Source of the DNA: Talpa occidentalis
Lineage: Eukaryota > Chordata > Mammalia > Eulipotyphla > Talpidae
DNA length: 64,000 bases
Assembly: GCF_014898055.3 (NCBI RefSeq)
Contig: NW_023601543.1
Location: forward strand, 58,730,806-58,794,805
Direction of reading: 5' to 3'
This document shows, piece after piece, positions 57,686-64,000 of this stretch. Below the pieces are notes generated by a model. It ran no database searches. It saw only the letters and a program-made list of their open reading frames with translations, and was not told the origin of the DNA. Position numbers and translations under genes: made by a program. Position 1 is the first letter of the stretch; the number at the start of each line of letters is the position of its first letter.

Positions 57686-58810
57686 GATGTTCATATCTAT
57701 ACCTCTTGGAAGATTCTGTAGCCTTAGAAACAGTTCTCAAAGAAGCTGACCTTGTGCACAACCTTGGGAAATGAATAGGGATCTGTCAAATAGGTGTTGT
57801 GTGTGGGAGAAGGTGAGAGTAAGATAGGGTGCCCTAGGCCCTAGAAGCAGTCTGAGCTACATGCATGGGGGTGTGGACCTAACTGGTGGGAATGCATGTT
57901 TGGGATGGGTTGGAGAGAGAGCAAGTCCCCACTTTCTCTGCGGGCAGCTCTTGAATGGAAATCCAAGGGGCAGCAAATGCAGCCGGGACAGGGGCCTGCC
58001 CATTGTAGGGCCAGCTTGCTCAGCCCTGTGCTCTTCAGATCCCAGAGGAAGGGCTTCTCGCTTGTCTGCGGTGGCAGCCCAAGACACGCTGTATGTGAAG
58101 TAGTAGTTGATTGCTTTCTGGGTCAGCTTAAAATATGAGTCCTGTTACCCTCCCTTATTTCCCCAAAGCCACACTGCACATCTAAGTTCCTGTACCTAAA
58201 CATGCTTCTGGCACCGCCTCTTTCACAAACCTGCACTTTTCATTTTCCCTGAATTTACCCCTGGTAACCTTTTAGGTTCTATAACTCAGTTTTCCCTTTC
58301 CCACTCCCCTTACCTTCCTATAGCTGGGAGGCCAGCATTGCCAGGGACTGTGGGGAATCCTTGGCTGGTTGGGGAGGAAACTCAGCCATGTGTGGTTTCC
58401 CCAGGCAGCTTCCGAGGGCCTGGAAGGTTGGTTTTACAGCTTTCTTTAATATTCTCTATAAATCCTTTTTTGGGGCTTGTTGGGATCTAGACTATTTTAG
58501 GGTAATTAATCTGATGAAAGGCACTTTGAGGAAAATTATAATAAGAATGCCCAAAGAAATTTTGTATATGTTGAGTTGGTCTGCCTGCAGATGTAATCAA
58601 GCCTTTTCACTTTTTACTTTGGGGATTGATTTCCCTTTTGGATTTATTCTCTTTCTTCTAAAATATTACTTCCCAGGATACTTTTGAAACTGGTAACATG
58701 GATTGTGTGACTCTGAGCTCAAAATCTCTACAAATCATGATTCAGAAAGAAACTGTTCCCCTCACATCCTCTTTCTATAACTAAGCATCTGTCCTCTCAT
58801 TTATTCCTAG
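57686..58810. other. Intron 14, last part
   Basis: Unassigned sequence ending in CATTTATTCCTAG, the acceptor of exon 15. Confidence 0.5.
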
Positions 58811-58893
58811 GATGGTCCAGATTCTGCCAGAGGAAACCGGACAAAGCAGGAGAGTGCGTGGCTCTTCAGGCTGTGGTACAGCTTTGACCACAA
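58811..58893 (+). CDS. SLC9A7: SLC9A7 exon 15
   Basis: 83 nt after TTATTCCTAG. It reads [27 protein letters not shown] and two bases (AA) of an asparagine or lysine codon. Homology to the family text FDHNYLKP stops at GTATCCTTT, a U12-type donor. It encodes the cytoplasmic tail segment with the conserved ESAWLFRxWYxFDH block shared by NHE6, NHE7 and NHE9. The continuation exon was not found before 64000. Confidence 0.96.
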
Positions 58894-58903
58894 GTATCCT
58901 TTG
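58894..58903 (+). other. SLC9A7: U12-type donor of intron 15
   Basis: GTATCCTTTG is an exact match to the U12 GT-type donor consensus. No acceptor or branch site can be checked because the intron runs past the window. Confidence 0.88.
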
Positions 58904-58914
58904 AAGGGGCCTCC

Positions 58915-58935
58915 CTGGTGTTTGTGAAACACCAG
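58915..58935 (+). repeat. Perfect hairpin close to the intron 15 donor
   Basis: CTGGTGTTT, a GTG loop, then AAACACCAG: a 9-bp perfect stem with a 3-base loop that starts 21 bases after the donor GT. It could be chance. Confidence 0.8.
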
Positions 58936-59459
58936 TGATGAAATCCTCTTGTTGAGTTGTCCGTGGATGACTTCTAATGAGTAAGGAAAGATGTATGCTT
59001 GGTACATGGATAGTCAGTTCTCTCTTGGGATGCAAGTAATGATCATTCAACCACAGGAAGTCCTGGTGAACATCTCTCTGGCCAAAAGAAATATTTGTAC
59101 ATCATTAAGGTGGTCCACCCACAGCCTGCTAGACTCGTGCGGACCTTTGGAGCTTTTTGTGCCTGTGTTGTAAATTACTTAAAATTACACAGTGAACCAT
59201 GCTGTGGTGAGTAAGGGAAGTGGATTGGCAGTTAATCCATGCAGGGAGGATGATTCCTATTGGCTAAATTTGTTTAAATCTGATCTTGGGCTTATGTGAG
59301 CTGACCCTGGCTTAACTGGGACTCATCCAGGGCTGACTCTGTTCTAATAGATTCACTTGGTTCCAAGTGAAAATTAAAAACCAAAAAGTTAAAACATGTT
59401 TCTTTCAGTTGACATAGTGATCAAATGGGCAGGTAGCTTTATATACTTGTGAAGACTTT
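58936..59459. other. Intron 15, first part
   Basis: Nothing recognised. Confidence 0.5.
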
Positions 59460-60600
59460 GAAAATGTTTATAAATTGTTATTGAAGTATAAGATGCATAC
59501 ATAAATGTACACAAATCATAAGCACTCAGTAAATTATCACAGAGTAAACACACTCATTTAACACCAAAACAGGTCAGGAAACATAAAGTTACTAGTTTCC
59601 TTTAGGTCATAACTCAACTACTATGGCTTGCTCTTCCCCAAATCTAATCTCTCTCCTGATTTCTAGCAACACTTAGTAGTTTTACCTGTTGCTGAACTGA
59701 AGTATACCTATTTTAGTGTCTAGTTAATTTGACATGACATCATTTGTGTGATCCACCCACATTGTTGCAAATATTCTTGCTGTGAAGTATTGCATGGTAT
59801 TACTGTACTGTAACTCATTTGTCTGCCTACTGTTGATGACCATGTGGATTGTTTCTAATTTGGAGCTGCTATGAAAAATACTGCTAGAAACATTCTTGTG
59901 CATGGCTTTTGGTGCATGTATACGTACATTTTCCCCCCATAATCAGAAAAGTGCAGATAATTCCATTTTATTTTATTTTTTAAAATAATTTGTTTCACAT
60001 ACATTTTTTTGTTGGGAATATACCCAGGAGTCAAATTTCTGGATCATAGGTTCTACTTGTGCAGAACAATTTTGCAAAATGGTGATACCACTTTACACAT
60101 TCCCCTCTAGTGTACAAGAGAGTTCCAGTAGCTCGCATCCTTACTGACAGTTGATATTCTCAGGCTTTTTATCCTGGTGGGCTTTTTGCGCTATATTATT
60201 GTGGTTTTAATTTGCATTTTTCTGTTGACTAATAAGATTGAGCATCTTTCCATGTTTTTAGTGGTATGTTCCTTTACAAGTGACCTGATCAAATCTCTTG
60301 CCCATTTTCTTACTGGGTGTCTGCCTGTTTCCTGCTGATAAGTGAGAGTTCCTTATGTATTCTCGACATGAGTATCTTGCTAATTATATGTGACAAAGAG
60401 AGCTTCTGCACTTTGTGCCTTGCCCTCTCACTTATTAAGTAGAATCTTGATGTACAAAAAGTCTTAATCCAGTTTACTGATCTTTTCTGTTCAAGTTTGT
60501 ATTTTTTGTTTCCTATTTTAGAAATTTTTGTCTACCCCAAAGCCATGAAGTTAATTTCCTATGTTTTCTTCTTGAAGTTTTATTATTTATCCTCTATACA
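59460..60600 (-). mobile_element. Old L1 region, antisense
   Basis: GGGAATATACCCAGGAGT, TGGGCTTTTTGCGCTATA and TTTAATTTGCATTTTTCTG with AGTTCCTTATGTATTCT are decayed L1 ORF2 text in minus orientation. Confidence 0.75.
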
Positions 60601-61319
60601 TCTTTTTTATTTTTTACTTAGTGGCAGAGAGGAGCAATGGAAAAGTATAGCGATAAGTTGAGATGCTCTAGATGAAGTTATTATCCTTCAGAGATGGTAT
60701 TACTTACCTCTGCTGAGTGGCTAGACTAGGAGCATTAGCAATTCCAGATCATCTTAGTCCAATCTGGAACAAAGCTGATTTGAAACTGGGCTCCGGTTCC
60801 TGTGAGGGTTAGTCTGTTTGTCCTTTTTCCTAAGGTTCCCACCTAGAGCCTAAAGTGTTTATGTATTCTTCCTTGGAATGTCCTGGACTCCATTTTTTCT
60901 CATAGACACTCCTTTGTGAGTCTGCCAGATGCTCTACTTGGCTTCTCAGGTGCCTTTAGGGAAAATGCAGTTTACCTAGTAGGGAATTCATCTCTTAGGT
61001 TTCCTCCTCTCAGATGCTGACCCTCTTCACTGCCTTGGTAGCTTTGATGCCATTAAGGAGAAGATTTTGTTGTGTTTTCTTTTGGCCAGCCTTTCTAGTT
61101 CTCAGTGTAAATGATGGTTCACAATACTTTGTTTGCTGTTAACTGAAACAGAACCCACAGGGATTTTTTTAAGCCATTTGAATTTTATCTACCTTGTAAT
61201 TCTGAATCCATATTACTCACTAGACTTGGAAATGATGTAGAAAAATTAGAGAGATTCCATTGTAGAGTGAAAAAAGGCTAATGTGATAGGAAACTGATAC
61301 TTACTGGTGTTCAGTAAAT
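60601..61319. other. Intron 15 stretch, nothing recognised
   Basis: No exon or repeat family recognised. Confidence 0.5.
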
Positions 61320-63145
61320 CACTTTCAACAATGAATAGGACATGCAGAAAGAAAATCAGTAAAGAAACATTGAACTTGAACTACATTTTAGATCAAATGG
61401 ACCTAACAGACTTATACAGTACAGTCCATAAAACAGCAGCAGAGTGCACATTCTTCTCTAGGATAGTACATATGGGGTATTCTCCAGGATAGTTCATATG
61501 TTGTTATAAAACAAGTCTTAAAAAGTTTTAGAAGATTGAAATCACATCAAGTTTCTTTTCAACCACAATGATATGAAACCAATCTTGAGCAAGAAGAACA
61601 AAACTGAACCATCACACATCTTGATTTCAAAGTATATTACAAAGCTATAGTAATCAAAATAGTATGGTACTGGCATAAATATAGACACATAGACCAGTGA
61701 AAGAGAATAGGAAGCCCATACATAAAGCCATGCAGATATAGTTGAATCTCCAACCAGGGTACCAGGAATACACAATGGGGTAAGGATAAACTCTTCAATA
61801 AATATAGCTGAGAAAACTGGATATCCACATGCAAAAGAATGAAACTGGACACTTAACACCATACACAAAAATCAACACAAAACAGATTAAAGACTTAAAT
61901 GTAAAACCTGAAACCTTAACACTCCTTAGAAGAAAACATACGGGGCAAACTGTTTGGCACTGAAAGCACAGCCAACAAAAGCAAAAAATAAACAAGATTA
62001 TATCAAACTGTTGAAAAGTATCTGCATGGTAAAGGAAGCTGACAAAATGAAAAGGCAACCTGTTGAATGGGCGAACATATTTGCAAACCGTATATCTGAT
62101 AATGGGTTAATCTCCAAGATATATAAGAAGTTCATACAACTCAATAGTTTAAAAAAAAATTTCAAATGGGCAAAGGAACTGAATAGACATTTTTCCAAAG
62201 AAGACATACACATGGCTAATAGGTACATGAAAAAATGCTCAGCATCACTAATCATCAGGGAAATGTAAATAAAAATGACAGTGAGATATCACCTCATACC
62301 TGTTAGGATGACTATCATCAAAAAGTCAAATGATAATTATTGGCAAGGGTACAGAGAAAATGGAGTCCTTATACACATTTGGTGGAAATGTAAATTGGTA
62401 TAGCCATTATGGAAAACAGTATGGAGGATCCTCAAAAACTTAAAAATAGAGCTGCCATTTGATCAGGTAGATATACCCAAAAGTATGTATCCAGAGGAAA
62501 TACAACTTTCTCAAAGAGATATCTCCACTCCCATGTTCATAGGAGTGTTATTCACAGTAGTCACGATATGGAAACTACTTAAGTGTTAGTCATTGGATGA
62601 ATGAATAAAGAAAATGTGTGTATATGATGGGATATTATTTACCCTTAATAAAGAAAGAAGTCTTGCCATTTATGGCGGTATATGAAGCTGGAGGTCATTA
62701 CGCTGAGTGTAAATAAGCCAGACACAGAAAGACAAATTCTGCATGAGGACTCTAAATATATCAAACTATAGTAACAGAGAGTAGAATGTTGGTTACCAGG
62801 AGCTGGTGAGGAGGGAAAACAGGGAAATGTTGGTCAAAGTGTTCAAATTTTCAGTTTTAAGACAAATAAGTTCTGGAGTCCTAATGGATAACATGGTGAC
62901 TATAGTTACTAATACTGTATTGTATACTGGAAATTTGTTAAGAGACTATCCCCATACACAGAGGAAAGATAACTATGAGGTGGTAAATGTTAACTAGCTT
63001 GATTGTGGTGATCATTTCATGATGTATGTGTGAGTATATGTGTGTGTGTGTGTGTATGTGTGTATATCTGTGTGTGTGTATATATATACTCATTGTACAC
63101 CATAACGTATATTCAGTTTGCCAATCATGCTTTAATAAATCTGGG
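61320..63145 (+). mobile_element. Old L1 ORF2 end and 3' UTR
   Basis: CTATAGTAATCAAAATAGTA, GGTACTGGCATAAATATAGA, GCAAAAGAATGAAACTGGAC, ATGGGCAAAGGAACTGAATA and GATATCACCTCATACCTGTT follow L1 ORF2 in order, then the L1MA/MB-type 3' UTR with a (TG)n/(TA)n patch (63026-63088). An intermediate part is still open (61954-62268) but the frame is broken before and after. Confidence 0.88.
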
Positions 63146-64000
63146 GGGGATTATTTGAAGAGTAACTGGAACAATCTCTAAAGTCTCATCTGAATGTAAA
63201 TTTTAGTGACCGAGATTTCTACTTTTTAGTGTGAAGGAGAGAAACTAACAAGAACATAAGCAGGCACAAAGTGTCTAAAGAATTGGATGAGGAAGGTGTT
63301 ATTCTGTTATTTTCTGTCTCAATGGATGATCAAACAAGAAAAAGTGGGCTTTGGCTGTGACAGAGGGGAGTTCAGCTGACACAAATGACCCTCACAAGCT
63401 GGCAGGAGATAGCATGGTACCACCTTCACAGAAGCCTGGCAGTGGGTAGGTGGGCTTCCAGTTTAAGATGAAAGGCTTGATGCACACATACACCTTCCTT
63501 CTCTCCCCAGGACTCATTGAAATCACAGAAGAGATATTTTTGACAACTTCGGAGACCAAAGGTAGAGAGGACTGTAGCAGTGAAAACTGTAGCCCAAGCC
63601 AAAATTGAGCCAGTTTCATTAGGCTGTTTATTGATCAGTGCAGTTGTCAGGAGCAGTTACAACAGCTGATTCCTGTATCAACAGGAAGCTGTTAATTTTC
63701 TCCTCAGGCCATCGATCTCTCAAGAAAGTAGAGACACTGCTAAGGAAAGCTTGTTAGTGAAGCAGATCTTGAGACTACCAAAGAGTTTTCTCCTCACGGT
63801 ATCCCACCCAACTTAGACATGGTAAGAGTCTTCCCCTGCCTAATGCACTACAAAACTGAATGAAGATATGTAGGTGGGTAGGGTGCCAAAGAATCAAATA
63901 ATTCCAAATTTCATTTAATTTTTCTAATAAAATCCTTAGTGTTGAGAGGTTTTTCCAGTTATGATATAGAACATATTATTAGGAAAAGGAGCATTCAAAG
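63146..64000. other. Intron 15, end of window
   Basis: Unassigned sequence. No continuation exon encoding the expected YLKP start is visible. Confidence 0.5.

Noticed and set aside
58906..58920. GGGGCCTCCCTGGTG, identical to the SINE head
   Set aside because: Only 15 bases match and nothing after them does; chance or an unrecognisable remnant, not annotated.
63500..63520. Possible acceptor (CTCTCCCCAG) for the next coding exon
   Set aside because: The following sequence does not encode the expected YLKP text and there is no U12 branch site before it.

Overview
The window is mammalian nuclear DNA. It shows long introns with canonical splice sites and a dense load of LINE-1, tRNA-related SINE, MIR, MER20-type and LTR repeats. 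Its only functional gene is the middle of SLC9A7 (sodium/hydrogen exchanger 7, NHE7) on the + strand. Fourteen coding exons can be placed to the base. They join in frame to 1498 nt (498 full codons) with no stop or frameshift. By comparison with the remembered human gene they are exons 2 to 15; the first exon with the promoter and the last two exons lie outside. SLC9A7 is X-linked in humans, so this is probably X-chromosome sequence (inference). The SINE family is not primate Alu, rodent B1/B2, carnivore SINEC or ruminant Bov-tA. Its head loosely resembles tRNA-derived SINEs described from some bats, but I cannot verify the species.

Layout: 1-7538 is the end of intron 1. It holds a L1 3' end split by a SINE, a solo LTR, a L1 tail, a YBX1 processed pseudogene and a SINE whose tail has grown into a 377-bp GGAA-type microsatellite. 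From 7539 to 21528 lie exons 2-5 in long introns. These introns carry several young L1 insertions, one of them a twin-primed element (8991-11122) with an intact but inverted ORF1 and an apparent 3' transduction. Exons 6-11 are clustered at 28592-34904, exon 12 is at 38041, exon 13 (a 60-nt frame-preserving exon) at 45870, exon 14 at 51053 and exon 15 at 58811. The rest to 64000 is intron 15, mostly old L1.

The most informative gene-structure result is three introns with U12-type (minor spliceosome) signals. Intron 7 is an AT-AC intron with a perfect branch site, intron 10 starts GTATCCTTT, and intron 15 starts GTATCCTTT. The most informative repeat results are precise target-site duplications around young L1 and SINE copies, two separate twin-priming inversions, two L1 3'-UTR types, and a 110-bp identical internal L1 segment joined to an LTR end. 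I saw no undescribed multi-gene system, CRISPR array, RNA gene or CpG-island promoter.
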